DNA of 58,068 nt from Syntrophorhabdus sp. PtaB.Bin027 (GTDB lineage Bacteria > Desulfobacterota > Syntrophorhabdia > Syntrophorhabdales > Syntrophorhabdaceae): assembly GCA_002067585.1 (NCBI GenBank), contig MVQO01000071.1:1-58068 (forward strand), written 5' to 3'. The notes under the pieces were generated by a model. The model saw only the letters and a list, made by a program, of their open reading frames with translations, was not told where the DNA came from and ran no database searches. The translations under genes were made by a program, and so were the position numbers. Each line of letters starts with the position of its first letter. Positions within the stretch are counted from its first letter, which is position 1. Of this stretch, positions 8,495 to 17,462 are shown piece by piece.

Positions 8495-10927
8495 TCATTG
8501 GTCTTCCCCCGGTGCTTTTGCTAGAATGTTGTTCCCTTCTTTCTCTTTCTTTTTCTCCAGGGCTTCGCCAATCTCAGTCAGTCTTTTGGCAACGAGATAG
8601 TTGATCGTACCTTCCGGATATGTACCGTTTTCATCTAATTCTCCAGCTGACATGCCCGTAAGGATTTCAAGGCCTTCTTCCATACGGTCAATCGTATAGA
8701 TAGAGAATTTACCCTCTCGAACCGCATCAATAACTTCCTCCCTGAGTACTAGATGCTTCATGTTTCTTCCCGGGATTATCACGCCATGGCTTCCATCAAG
8801 GCCCCGCATTTTGCAGAGCTCAAAAAACCCCTCAATCTTCTGGTTGACGCCTCCAATGGGTTGGACATCGCCATTCTGATCCATGGAGCCAGTTACTGCA
8901 AAACTTTGTTTGAGAGGTACGCCCGAAATACTGCTCAGGAGCGCATACAATTCTGCACACGTTGCGCTGTCACCCTCGATCATTTCGTAGAGCTGCTCAA
9001 ATGTGATTGATGCTGACAGACTGATGGGGTTCTTAATGGCGTACTTGCTTCCAAGGTAACTCGAGATAATGAGAATCGCTTTTTCGTGGATCTTTCCGCT
9101 CATCTTGGTTTCCCGCTCGATGTTCACGATGCCAGCTTTGCCGGTAAAGGTTTTTGCAGTGATTCTCGATGGTTTTCCAAAGCTGTAGTCTCCGAAATCA
9201 AGAACAGCAAGCCCGTTCACCTGGCCCACTTTTGTACCTGCTGTGTTTACAATGATGGTATCTTCCAGAGTCATCTCCCTCATTCGTTCCTCAACACGAT
9301 TGATCCGGAGGATCTTTTCGTCCAAAGCCTTTTTGACATGCTCGCCTTTTACAAGGTTGCTCTCTGCCTTCTTCGCCCAGTAGTGGGACTCCCTCAGGAG
9401 GTCCATGATGGTACTGAACTTCGCTGACAGTTTGTCCTGGTGGTCGGCAAACCTTGAACTGGACTCTATAATTGCAGCAACACCAGACCTGTCAAAGGGC
9501 AGGAGATTTTCTTCTCTCTGGCAATTTGCAATAAAGCCTGCGTACTGGAGCATCGATGCCGGCGTCCTGTCCATACGGCTGTCGAAGTCAGCCTTCACTT
9601 TAAAAAGTTCTCTTGACTCCTCATCCAGACCGTAAAGTATATAGTAAATATATGGATTTCCCACGAGCACAACTTTTGTATTGAGTGGTATCCCTTCTGG
9701 CTTCAATCCTGAGGTACTGATCATGCGATACTGTTCAAGGATATCTTCAATTCTGATCTCCTTGTTTTTTAAGGCACGTTTCAACGCATCATAAGAAAAT
9801 GGATTTTTGAAAAGGTCGAGGGTATCAATTACCAGGTAACCTCCGTTAGCTCTGTGGAGTGCTCCTGCTTTAATCATGGTAAAATCTGTGGTAGCCATAC
9901 CATAGGATACCTTGTATTCAATTCTTCCAAAAAGATTGAGATAGGAGGGGTTGCTTTCAAATATGACCGGAGCCCCCTTGCAATTGCCGTTATTGACAAT
10001 AACGTTTACAGTATATTTGAGGGAGGATGCCTCGCTTTTGGGCATTTTCAGGAAAGGAATAGGGGAGGGCTGTTCCTCTTGGGCCCTGAATTCATCCAGA
10101 TGGGAGAGGATTTCTTCCTTTGCATCATCAAGATACTGGGATACCTTCTCATAGTTCTTATATTTAACTTTCATAACCTCTATGAGAGGGCCAATTAGAT
10201 CAAGAGCAATCATCCGCTCAAGTTTGGAAAGCATGTCTCTCACAAGCTTATCAGCATCACGGAGCACCCTGACCACATCATTGAGTTTTTCCTGAAACAT
10301 CCTTCCAGTTTCTTCCATTTTTTTGCGGTCTTTCTCGTCGAGAGCTTCGAACTCCTCCTTTGAGAGGGGTTCTCCGTTTTCCTTGATAGGTATAATTAGC
10401 ACACCCGTTGGTCCTCTCTTCACCGCAAATCCTCTTGTTTTAGCCTCCTCATCAAGGCGCGAAAAATACTCTGACTGTTTTTGTTGAAACTCCTCAATGA
10501 TTCTGCCTTTCTGCATCTCATATTCTTTGGATTCGAAGGCTTTTGGAATTTCAATTCTCAATGCCTTAATGAGGTCATCCATCTCTTTTTGAAAGATTAC
10601 GCCGTGGCCTGGTTCCAGTGATATGGCGATGGAGGTATCGGGATCTTTGAAGTTGTAAACATAACACCAGTCTTGTGGCACCTTTTCCTTTGACGCCTTT
10701 TCCTTGAGCGTTGTCATTATGGTGGTCATCTTTCCAGTGCCGCCCTCACCAAGGGCGAAAATATTAAAACCTGTACTATCCATGCCCAGGCCAAATTCGA
10801 GGGCCTTAAGAGCTTTTTCCTGACCGATTGTGCCAGGTATACCTGGTATGTCAGCTGTTGTGTTAAAAGTGAACATATTGGGATCACATTTGTTATGAAG
10901 CGCTTCAGGTGCTAATTTATTTGCCAT
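8495..10927 (-). CDS. Lon-like ATP-dependent protease (LonB/COG1067 type)
   Basis: The start at 10925-10927 has GGAGG 5 nt upstream; a longer frame begins 12 nt before. The product of about 810 residues has an N-terminal AAA region with a P-loop-like G-E-G-G-T-G-K, a long helical insertion and a second AAA part. A C-terminal Lon protease domain follows, with the Ser-Lys dyad in E-G-D-S-A-T and G-G-V-N-Q-K-I-E-G. The residue after the P-loop lysine is Met where Ser/Thr normally binds magnesium, so the ATPase may be atypical. Unlike canonical Lon (also present at 34809), it lacks the N-terminal LAN domain. It would degrade misfolded or regulatory proteins in the cytoplasm. Confidence 0.9.
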   Translation of the reverse strand: MANKLAPEALHNKCDPNMFTFNTTADIPGIPGTIGQEKALKALEFGLGMDSTGFNIFALGEGGTGKMTTIMTTLKEKASKEKVPQDWCYVYNFKDPDTSIAISLEPGHGVIFQKEMDDLIKALRIEIPKAFESKEYEMQKGRIIEEFQQKQSEYFSRLDEEAKTRGFAVKRGPTGVLIIPIKENGEPLSKEEFEALDEKDRKKMEETGRMFQEKLNDVVRVLRDADKLVRDMLSKLERMIALDLIGPLIEVMKVKYKNYEKVSQYLDDAKEEILSHLDEFRAQEEQPSPIPFLKMPKSEASSLKYTVNVIVNNGNCKGAPVIFESNPSYLNLFGRIEYKVSYGMATTDFTMIKAGALHRANGGYLVIDTLDLFKNPFSYDALKRALKNKEIRIEDILEQYRMISTSGLKPEGIPLNTKVVLVGNPYIYYILYGLDEESRELFKVKADFDSRMDRTPASMLQYAGFIANCQREENLLPFDRSGVAAIIESSSRFADHQDKLSAKFSTIMDLLRESHYWAKKAESNLVKGEHVKKALDEKILRINRVEERMREMTLEDTIIVNTAGTKVGQVNGLAVLDFGDYSFGKPSRITAKTFTGKAGIVNIERETKMSGKIHEKAILIISSYLGSKYAIKNPISLSASITFEQLYEMIEGDSATCAELYALLSSISGVPLKQSFAVTGSMDQNGDVQPIGGVNQKIEGFFELCKMRGLDGSHGVIIPGRNMKHLVLREEVIDAVREGKFSIYTIDRMEEGLEILTGMSAGELDENGTYPEGTINYLVAKRLTEIGEALEKKKEKEGNNILAKAPGEDQ

Positions 10928-11015
10928 AGCTGCCTCCATCGATGAATAAACTCTTTTGGTGTATATTTAGAAATAGTGTAATCACTCTGCACTTTTTTAG
11001 CCACTGCCATTCGTA

Positions 11016-11771
11016 TCATCGCATCCAACTCCCGCCGGTTACACAGATGGTCTGGCCTGTTATGTATTCGCCTTCCTGAGAGACCAGAAAAAGCACTGTA
11101 TTAGCAATGTCTTCTGGAGTGCCTTTGCGCGGGTACGGTATCTCATCATACATCCGATCGATTTCATCCTGAGGGTAAATATGGGGGATGAATTCATTAT
11201 AGATGAAGCTCGGCGCAATCGTGTTTGCAGTAATATGGTACGGGGCGGCCTCCATGGCCAGGCAGCGGGTGAAAGCCATGACACCTGCCTTTGCAGCTGC
11301 GTAATGAGCATGGCCAGCTTTGAGACCCCTGAAGGCAGCCACAGATGTAGTACTCACTATACGGCCAAAGTTTTGTTTTATCATGGCAGGAAGAACCGCC
11401 CTGCAACAATAAAAGGTTCCTCTGAGGCTTGTATTGACCACCAGATCCCAGACCTCATCTGTTATGTCGATGATCTGCGATGGACGATTGGTTCCCGCAT
11501 TGTTGAAGAGTATGTCAATTCTATCAAATTGTTTCAGTGTCCTATTGATGGCCGCTTCTACATCTTCACGGTTGGTGACATCGCACTTGATAGCTAAGGC
11601 ATCAACACCAAAATCATGTTGAATTTCATCCGCCACAGCGCGGCAGCGCTCCAGATGCACATCTGTGATAACGATGCTTGCCCCTTCTCTGGCAAACGTG
11701 CGGGCTGTTGAATGTCCTATGCCTGCGCCAGCTGCTGCGGTGCAAAAAGCTACCATGTTTTTCAATTTCAT
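11016..11771 (-). CDS. Short-chain dehydrogenase/reductase (FabG-like)
   Basis: The 251-residue product is a classical SDR. It has a glycine-rich cofactor motif A-G-A-G-I-G-H-S (about residue 15), N-N-A-G (about 90), a catalytic Ser in V-S-T-T-S-V and a Y-A-A-A-K active site (about residues 156-160). It ends with I-T-G-Q-T-I-C-V-T-G-G-S-W-M-R. An Asp after the second beta strand (I-T-D-V-H) suggests NAD(H) rather than NADP(H). GGAGG lies 7 nt upstream of the ATG. It follows the flavoprotein gene, which suggests a shared pathway, but the substrate cannot be deduced. Confidence 0.88.
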   Translation of the reverse strand: MKLKNMVAFCTAAAGAGIGHSTARTFAREGASIVITDVHLERCRAVADEIQHDFGVDALAIKCDVTNREDVEAAINRTLKQFDRIDILFNNAGTNRPSQIIDITDEVWDLVVNTSLRGTFYCCRAVLPAMIKQNFGRIVSTTSVAAFRGLKAGHAHYAAAKAGVMAFTRCLAMEAAPYHITANTIAPSFIYNEFIPHIYPQDEIDRMYDEIPYPRKGTPEDIANTVLFLVSQEGEYITGQTICVTGGSWMR

Positions 11772-11807
11772 ACTACTTCCTCCTGCACATCAACCTGTTC
11801 AACCCAA

Positions 11808-13388
11808 TCAATCGCCCCATTCTGCATCGTGGTATGAGACCGAAAAAGAGTTGTTTTGTGGATTGTACGTTAAGCATGAATTCTTACGCCAATTATCATT
11901 GTCTTCTTTTGGATAGTCTTTCCGAATAAAACTGCCTCTGCTTTCTTTTCTGCCCATGCTTGCACTGAGGATAGCTTTAACAGAGAAGACAGCGCTTAAA
12001 AGGTCTTCCTTTATGATTCGTTCACGAACATTTGTCCACATTGCATTTTTTAGCTCTCCCTCAATGCTGTCCAACATAAGCAGGCCTTTCTTTAAGCCCG
12101 CTTCATCCCTGACGATACCTGCATGTTCCCAGGCAAGGTTACGTACATGCGCGCGAAGTTCTCTGAATGAGATAAACAACCCACCCTGTGCAGAATCAGC
12201 ATGCTCGTTTTGATGATTCATGTTGTCATGGTCTTCACTTTCTTCTTCTCCTCTATATCTTGCTGCAAATGTGCCGGCAACTCTTCCCATGACAAGACAT
12301 TCAGTAAGAGCGTTTCCTCCCCTTCGGTTCGCTCCATGGAGCCCCCATGTGACTTCTCCGCAGGCATACAGACCTTCCAAGCTTGTTTGCCCCTTCTCGT
12401 TTACCTCAATGCCACCCATGCAGAAGTGAACAGCCGGTGAAACAGCAAAGGGCTTTTTTCTCACATCAAAATGAAGTTTTTCAAGGATAGAAAGGGGGTA
12501 CGCATCCCACATGTGGTCAGGTACTTCACTGAAATCCATGAGAACGCGAGATACTGTAGATTCCTCGTTCAGAATCACTGATAGCTCATCCCGTTTTTTC
12601 ATAATGGCATCATTGATATCTTCAATACCGTATCGTGCGAGAATGTCCTCACCCTTACCGTTCACAAGCCTGGCCTCGTGAGGGTACGGAGGGTAGACGA
12701 GCAAAGAGGGTAGGTGGGGTTCTGCTATGACAAACGGGTAACACTGGACAAATTCCATGTCCCAAAGGTTGAGTCCTGCACTACTGGCGAGGTAGTAGCC
12801 TTGCCCCATGATTGTCTTCTGGTTATCATTTTTTGAATAAATTGCCCCTGCCCCTCCTGTGGCAAGGACAATGCCATCGCCGTGTATAGTCCTGTTTCTA
12901 CCCTCTTTATCAAAACCGCATACGCCTGTAGCCTTCCCGTTTTCAATGATGATTTTCGTTACATAGAAACGAGTTAAGATTTGAATATGCTTCATCTCTT
13001 TTATCTTTTCTGCCAGCGTCCTGACAAGGGTAACACCGGGGATAACCACTGGGTTCGGAGATTGGATTCTAAATGCTGTAGGTGTTTCAATGAGTTTTAG
13101 TCCAAGGTGGCGCAAAAAATCAAAAGCCTCGGGTGCCTTGAAAGCCACAAGCCTGACCAGGCGCTTCCTGTTAATGCCCCTTCCTGTATCCAGGGTATCC
13201 TGAATGAATTCTTCAGGGCTGTGCAGGAAAGTTGGACCGGTGAATTGTCCTCCGGCGAGGGCGGAGTTTGTTCCCAAGCCTATCGATCCCCTGTCTATGA
13301 GGGTGACAGATGCCCCCTTATCATGGGCACTCATGGCAGCTGCCATCCCTGCCAGTCCTGCCCCAATAATGATAACGTGGTTCCTCAT
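11808..13388 (-). CDS. FAD-dependent oxidoreductase, fumarate reductase / L-aspartate oxidase-like
   Basis: The 526-residue product opens with an FAD-binding Rossmann motif (I-I-I-G-A-G-L-A-G-M-A-A-A). It has the S-A-L-A-G-G-Q segment, A-T-G-G-A-G-A-I-Y, and a late H-F-C-M-G-G-I with G-L-Y-A-C-G-E-V-T-W-G-L-H-G-A-N-R-R-G-G-N-A-L. These are hallmarks of the SdhA/FrdA/NadB/AprA superfamily. A helical C-terminal domain follows (about residues 400-500). There is no adjacent Fe-S or membrane subunit, so it may be a soluble dehydrogenase or reductase of a dicarboxylate-like or enoate substrate. It overlaps cutA by 4 nt and precedes the SDR. Confidence 0.85.
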   Translation of the reverse strand: MRNHVIIIGAGLAGMAAAMSAHDKGASVTLIDRGSIGLGTNSALAGGQFTGPTFLHSPEEFIQDTLDTGRGINRKRLVRLVAFKAPEAFDFLRHLGLKLIETPTAFRIQSPNPVVIPGVTLVRTLAEKIKEMKHIQILTRFYVTKIIIENGKATGVCGFDKEGRNRTIHGDGIVLATGGAGAIYSKNDNQKTIMGQGYYLASSAGLNLWDMEFVQCYPFVIAEPHLPSLLVYPPYPHEARLVNGKGEDILARYGIEDINDAIMKKRDELSVILNEESTVSRVLMDFSEVPDHMWDAYPLSILEKLHFDVRKKPFAVSPAVHFCMGGIEVNEKGQTSLEGLYACGEVTWGLHGANRRGGNALTECLVMGRVAGTFAARYRGEEESEDHDNMNHQNEHADSAQGGLFISFRELRAHVRNLAWEHAGIVRDEAGLKKGLLMLDSIEGELKNAMWTNVRERIIKEDLLSAVFSVKAILSASMGRKESRGSFIRKDYPKEDNDNWRKNSCLTYNPQNNSFSVSYHDAEWGD

Positions 13389-13726
13389 ATGGTGTTTCCT
13401 TTATTTCCCTGACCAGTTTCGTCCCTTACCCAATCTGCATATGCCGGTAAAGACTTTTCCACATCTATGGCTATAATCTCAGGAAGATCATAAGGATGGA
13501 GTTCAAGGATTGCAGTCTCAACCTTCTCATAGAGACCTTCAGTAGTTTTCAGAGTGCACACCCACTCAGTTGCCTGTTCGATCTCCCCTTGCCACCAGTA
13601 GGTACTCGTTATTGGGCCCAGGATTTGAGCGCATGCAGCCAGTCTGTTCTCCACGAGATACGTGCCGATTTCCTCTAAAAGTTCTTTATTGTTACACGTT
13701 GTTATGACCTGAATAATTTTATCCAT
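13385..13726 (-). CDS. cutA: CutA1-like divalent cation tolerance protein
   Basis: The 113-residue product has the CutA fold: an early I-Q-V-I-T-T-C-N-N-K-E, A-A-C-A-Q-I-L-G-P-I-T-S-T-Y-W-W-Q-G-E-I and the typical ending H-P-Y-D-L-P-E-I-I-A-I. CutA1 is a trimeric protein linked to metal tolerance, with an unclear molecular role. Length is normal. It is the first gene of the long minus-strand group, divergent from maf, and its stop overlaps the flavoprotein start by 4 nt. Confidence 0.92.
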   Translation of the reverse strand: MDKIIQVITTCNNKELLEEIGTYLVENRLAACAQILGPITSTYWWQGEIEQATEWVCTLKTTEGLYEKVETAILELHPYDLPEIIAIDVEKSLPAYADWVRDETGQGNKGNTI

Positions 13727-13855
13727 GTCGCCCCTTATTGATTTTTTTTGCTATGAGCTGAGATCTACCGGGTATGAGCCAGGTAGTGCTCTCATATTTA
13801 ACTTGAAATTCAACAGAATTTCATATATTTTTCTATTTTACGATAGGAGAAAGCG

Positions 13856-14446
13856 ATGTTTCAAGTTAAGGATGGAGACTCAATAGTACTTGCAAGTGAA
13901 TCCACTCGAAGGGTAGATATTCTGAGGAGTCTGGGTATATCCTTTTCCATCATACCTCCTGATGTTGATGAGACGAAGCACAGGGATGAAACGTATAGAG
14001 AATTTGTAGAGCGTATCTCTTACGAGAAGGCAAGAAAGGTTGGAAAGCATTTTCCAGACAAATGGGTTATAGCTGCGGACACCATTGTCGTCCTGAAGGG
14101 CAAGGTGCTTGGCAAACCGAAAAATGAGCGGGATGCTTTTAACACGCTGAAAACCTTGGGTGGTAAATGGCATAAGGTAATCACAGGGTTTTGTGTTCTC
14201 AATGTCTTGCAGGACATTACCTATTGCAATATCGTTGAAACGAAAGTCTTCATGAAAAATATGACCGATGATGAGATTATACGTTACATTAAGACATCCG
14301 AACCTATGGGAAAGGCTGGTTCATATGCTGTGCAGGGGAGGGGCGGCTATATGGTTAAGGAAATCAAAGGTTCCTATACCAATGTGGTAGGTCTTCCAAT
14401 CTGTGAAATAGCAGAAGCACTTCTGTCCTTGGGCGTTCTTTCGTGA
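13856..14446 (+). CDS. maf: Maf-like nucleoside triphosphate pyrophosphatase
   Basis: The 196-residue product shows the Maf signatures: L-A-S-E-S-T-R-R near residue 12 (usually S-P-R-R), P-D-V-D-E-T, A-A-D-T-I-V-V-L-K-G-K-V-L-G-K-P and G-K-A-G-S-Y-A-V-Q-G-R-G. Maf enzymes hydrolyse dTTP, UTP or modified nucleotides to monophosphates as housecleaning. The start has AGGAG about 8 nt upstream. It leads the plus-strand yggS-argH-dap operon, overlapping yggS by 4 nt. Confidence 0.93.
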   Translation: MFQVKDGDSIVLASESTRRVDILRSLGISFSIIPPDVDETKHRDETYREFVERISYEKARKVGKHFPDKWVIAADTIVVLKGKVLGKPKNERDAFNTLKTLGGKWHKVITGFCVLNVLQDITYCNIVETKVFMKNMTDDEIIRYIKTSEPMGKAGSYAVQGRGGYMVKEIKGSYTNVVGLPICEIAEALLSLGVLS

Positions 14447-15114
14447 ATACCATTGAAGACGGCATACAGAGGATAAGGGAGAGAATATCCAGGGCAAGCA
14501 TCAGGTCAGGCAGATCTGAAAAAGATGTAAGGCTGATTGCTGTCACAAAAAGGGTGGATGTAGAGAGGATACGTATTGCTTTCTCGTGTGGCATCAGGGA
14601 CCTTGGTGAAAACTACATCCAGGAGGCCCGGAGAAAAATAGACGATTTTGGTGAAGGGCCGTGCTGGCACATGATCGGTCATTTACAGACAAACAAAGTG
14701 AAGTATGTTCCGGGTCTTTTCAGCTATGTCCATTCAGTTGATCGATGGGAGATTGTAGAAAGGCTTGAAAAGTTTGGAAAGCCCATGAAGGTATTGTTCG
14801 AGCTTAACCTTTCAGGAGAGCAGTCGAAGCATGGGACCCAGGAGGATAACCTGAAAAGGATGCTCGAAAGGATACACACATTGCAAAACATTGAACCGGT
14901 GGGCCTTATGACCATGCCTCCCTTTACAGAAAATGCAGAGGACGTGAGGGGTATTTTTTCTGGCCTTCGGCAAATATTGGAGAGAGTGAATAAAGAGTTT
15001 TCTCTTTCCATGACTGAGCTATCAATGGGGATGTCATCTGATTTCGAGGTAGCTATTGAAGAAGGTGCAACGATGGTCAGGATTGGAACAGCCATCTTTG
15101 GAGAGAGACAATGA
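14443..15114 (+). CDS. yggS: YggS-family pyridoxal phosphate homeostasis protein
   Basis: The 223-residue single-domain protein carries the family's cofactor-lysine region L-I-A-V-T-K (about residues 30-35), G-E-N-Y-I-Q-E-A, W-H-M-I-G-H-L-Q-T-N-K-V-K and the C-terminal L-S-M-G-M-S-S-D-F-E-V-A-I-E-E-G with V-R-I-G-T. YggS/PLPBP binds PLP and balances free PLP and amino-acid pools without a known catalytic reaction. It starts with GTG overlapping the maf stop and ends overlapping the argH ATG by 4 nt, so the three genes are coupled. Confidence 0.95.
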   Translation: MNTIEDGIQRIRERISRASIRSGRSEKDVRLIAVTKRVDVERIRIAFSCGIRDLGENYIQEARRKIDDFGEGPCWHMIGHLQTNKVKYVPGLFSYVHSVDRWEIVERLEKFGKPMKVLFELNLSGEQSKHGTQEDNLKRMLERIHTLQNIEPVGLMTMPPFTENAEDVRGIFSGLRQILERVNKEFSLSMTELSMGMSSDFEVAIEEGATMVRIGTAIFGERQ

Positions 15115-16484
15115 AAGCCTGGGGTGGAAGATTCAAAGGAAAGACCGAGCCTCTTATGGAGCGGTTCAGTGCTTCAATTGGTTTTGATTGGGCGTTATAT
15201 GAATATGACATTGAGGGTAGCAAAGCCCATGCCGAAATGCTTCACAAGATCGGCATTTTGGATGAAAAAGAGAGGGAGATCATCATCAATGCTCTTGAGG
15301 AGGTGAAAAGAGAGATTCAAGAAGGAGAGTTTGTTTTTTCTAATGCTCTTGAGGATATCCATATGCATATCGAGGCGAGACTTATAGATAAAGCTGGAGA
15401 AATCGGAAAAAAACTCCACACAGGGCGGAGTAGAAATGATCAGGTAGCCCTGGATATGCGCATGTACCTAAAGAAAGAGTTGGGAGAAATAAGAGATCTC
15501 CTTCGAAATGTACTTCACAGTTTTATAACCAGGGCAGAAAAAGAAAAGGAAACCATCATGCCTGGTTATACCCACATGCAGAGAGCCCAGATAACAACCT
15601 TTGCTCACCACCTTCTTGCATATTATCAAATGCTAAAGCGTGACCTGGAAAGATTAATACAGATATGGAAAACCGTTGATGTTCTGCCTCTCGGAAGCGG
15701 TGCAATAGCCGGATCAACCATACCTCTGGACAGGGAGTTTGTGAGGGAGAGGCTCAATTTCTCTTCTATCTCAGAGAACAGTATGGACACAATCGCAGAC
15801 AGGGATTTTGTTCTTGAATCAATTTACTCGATTGCTATGATAATGATACACTTGAGCAGGCTTGCAGAGGATTTGATCATCTTTTCTACTGACGAGTTTG
15901 CCTTTGTCTCATTGCCGGACGAACTTTGCACGGGCAGCAGCCTCATGCCCCACAAAAAGAATCCTGATTCTCTTGAGCTTATCAGGGGTAAAACCTCCCG
16001 TGTCATTGGTGATCTCTTCAGTATATTTTCCCTCCTAAAGGGTCTTCCCCTTACCTATAACAGGGATCTTCAGGAGGATAAAGAACCATTGTTCCATGCC
16101 ATATCTACTGTAAAAGATGTATTGTCCATAGTGGAACTCTGTATCAAGGGCATGTCTGTCAATCGCGAAAAGATGAAAGAGGCTGTGTATGAAAGTTTCA
16201 TGCCTGCAGTTGAGATGGCTGAATATCTTACCCTCAAAGGTATACCCTTCAGACAGGCTCATGTCATTGTAGGAAAGCTTGTTCGTGACTGCGAGGATAA
16301 GGGCAAACAGCTACGAAATCTAAAACTCGAAGATCTCAGGACCTACTCAGAAGCCTTTGACAAAGACATCATAGCGCATATTGATCCACTTACCATTTTG
16401 AGAAACAGGAAAACTATGGGGGCCGCATCCTTTGAGGAGGTTGAGAGACAGATTGTCGCGGAAAGACATTATCTTAATTCTTAG
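15111..16484 (+). CDS. argH: Argininosuccinate lyase
   Basis: The 457-residue product matches ArgH over its full length. It begins W-G-G-R-F-K-G-K-T-E-P, has H-T-G-R-S-R-N-D-Q-V-A (about residue 103), the H-T-H-M-Q-like loop G-Y-T-H-M-Q-R-A-Q and the superfamily signature G-S-S-L-M-P-H-K-K-N-P-D (about residues 280-291). It splits argininosuccinate into arginine and fumarate, the last step of arginine synthesis. Its 3' end overlaps the start of the lipoprotein gene by about 32 nt. Confidence 0.97.
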   Translation: MKAWGGRFKGKTEPLMERFSASIGFDWALYEYDIEGSKAHAEMLHKIGILDEKEREIIINALEEVKREIQEGEFVFSNALEDIHMHIEARLIDKAGEIGKKLHTGRSRNDQVALDMRMYLKKELGEIRDLLRNVLHSFITRAEKEKETIMPGYTHMQRAQITTFAHHLLAYYQMLKRDLERLIQIWKTVDVLPLGSGAIAGSTIPLDREFVRERLNFSSISENSMDTIADRDFVLESIYSIAMIMIHLSRLAEDLIIFSTDEFAFVSLPDELCTGSSLMPHKKNPDSLELIRGKTSRVIGDLFSIFSLLKGLPLTYNRDLQEDKEPLFHAISTVKDVLSIVELCIKGMSVNREKMKEAVYESFMPAVEMAEYLTLKGIPFRQAHVIVGKLVRDCEDKGKQLRNLKLEDLRTYSEAFDKDIIAHIDPLTILRNRKTMGAASFEEVERQIVAERHYLNS

Positions 16485-17454
16485 CATCGGAATCCTGTGC
16501 CTCGTATTTTCCTGTGGCAAGAAGGGAAACCCTTTACCAAAACAGCAGCCGGTGCCTGCAGGGGCTGAAACACTTTCAGGAGAGGTTAAGGATGGTGTCT
16601 TGTTCCTCTCTTTTGCCATGCCGATCAAGAACCTGGATGGATCGGACGCTGTGGACCTGGCTGGTTTTAAGATTCTCAAACGCTGCGTAACCTGCGAGGG
16701 AGCATTTGAAGCATTCAGGGAAATCCGCCTCGAGGATGAAAAAGGTTATACAATGGCAGGAAACAAGATTTTCATCTACGATGATGACCTGTACCATGGT
16801 TACACGTACTCGTACATGGTCAAACCGTTTACAACCAGAGGTGTTTTAGGCGAGTCTTCAAAAATATTTACCATCCGTTGGGAGGATCCTCCCACGAAAC
16901 CTGCAGGTAATGTGACAGTCAGGGAAAACGATGGCAGAGTCGAGTTATCATGGCACCAGGAAAAGGGATTCTTCTACAATGTGTACCGGTCTGAGAATGG
17001 GTTCTACCAGCTTTTTCCGATCAATAAGGACCCCCTGTCAAGTCCATTTTTTCTCGATGCAGGTCTTAAGAATGGTCAGAAATATGTTTATGAGATTCGT
17101 AAGGTAAAAGTAGTGGAAAAAAGAGTCTTGGAAGGGGAAGGGATTCGCGTTGAGGCAACCCCTAAAGATTTAACACCCCCGGCGGTTCCTCGCGGAATAA
17201 AGGCTGAAAAAAGAGGAAGCGTTGTCCAGATATCATGGCTTGAAAACAAAGAAGATGATATGGCTGGCTACAATGTTTATCGGGTTGTTGGCAGGCTAGA
17301 GCAAAAGCTTACCAAAACGCCCATAAAAGAAACGCAGTTCATGGACCATAATCTTGGGGAGCATCGTTTTTTATCCTACTATGTCAAATCAGTAGATATC
17401 TCGGGTAATGAAAGTGAACCATCTCGGGAAATAATAGTAATCGTGAAAGAGTGA
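16453..17454 (+). CDS. Lipoprotein with LptM-like N terminus and fibronectin type III-like repeats
   Basis: No ATG opens this frame. The TTG at 16453 gives a compact signal peptide ending V-F-S-C, with GAGGAGG about 12 nt upstream; TTG codons at 16432 or 16441 would lengthen it. After the lipobox Cys comes C-G-K-K-G-N-P-L-P, close to the C-G-x-K-G-P-L-x-x-P signature of LptM/YifL. The remaining 300 or so residues form two or three FN3-like beta domains (repeated N-V-Y-R segments, and S-W plus D-L-T-P-P-A-V-P linkers). LptM aids LPS-transporter assembly in enterobacteria and is encoded beside dapF there. Here the gene sits between argH and lysA, so the link is suggestive. An outer-membrane location is inferred. 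Confidence 0.75.
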   Translation: MSRKDIILILSIGILCLVFSCGKKGNPLPKQQPVPAGAETLSGEVKDGVLFLSFAMPIKNLDGSDAVDLAGFKILKRCVTCEGAFEAFREIRLEDEKGYTMAGNKIFIYDDDLYHGYTYSYMVKPFTTRGVLGESSKIFTIRWEDPPTKPAGNVTVRENDGRVELSWHQEKGFFYNVYRSENGFYQLFPINKDPLSSPFFLDAGLKNGQKYVYEIRKVKVVEKRVLEGEGIRVEATPKDLTPPAVPRGIKAEKRGSVVQISWLENKEDDMAGYNVYRVVGRLEQKLTKTPIKETQFMDHNLGEHRFLSYYVKSVDISGNESEPSREIIVIVKE

Positions 17455-17462
17455 GCTGAATC

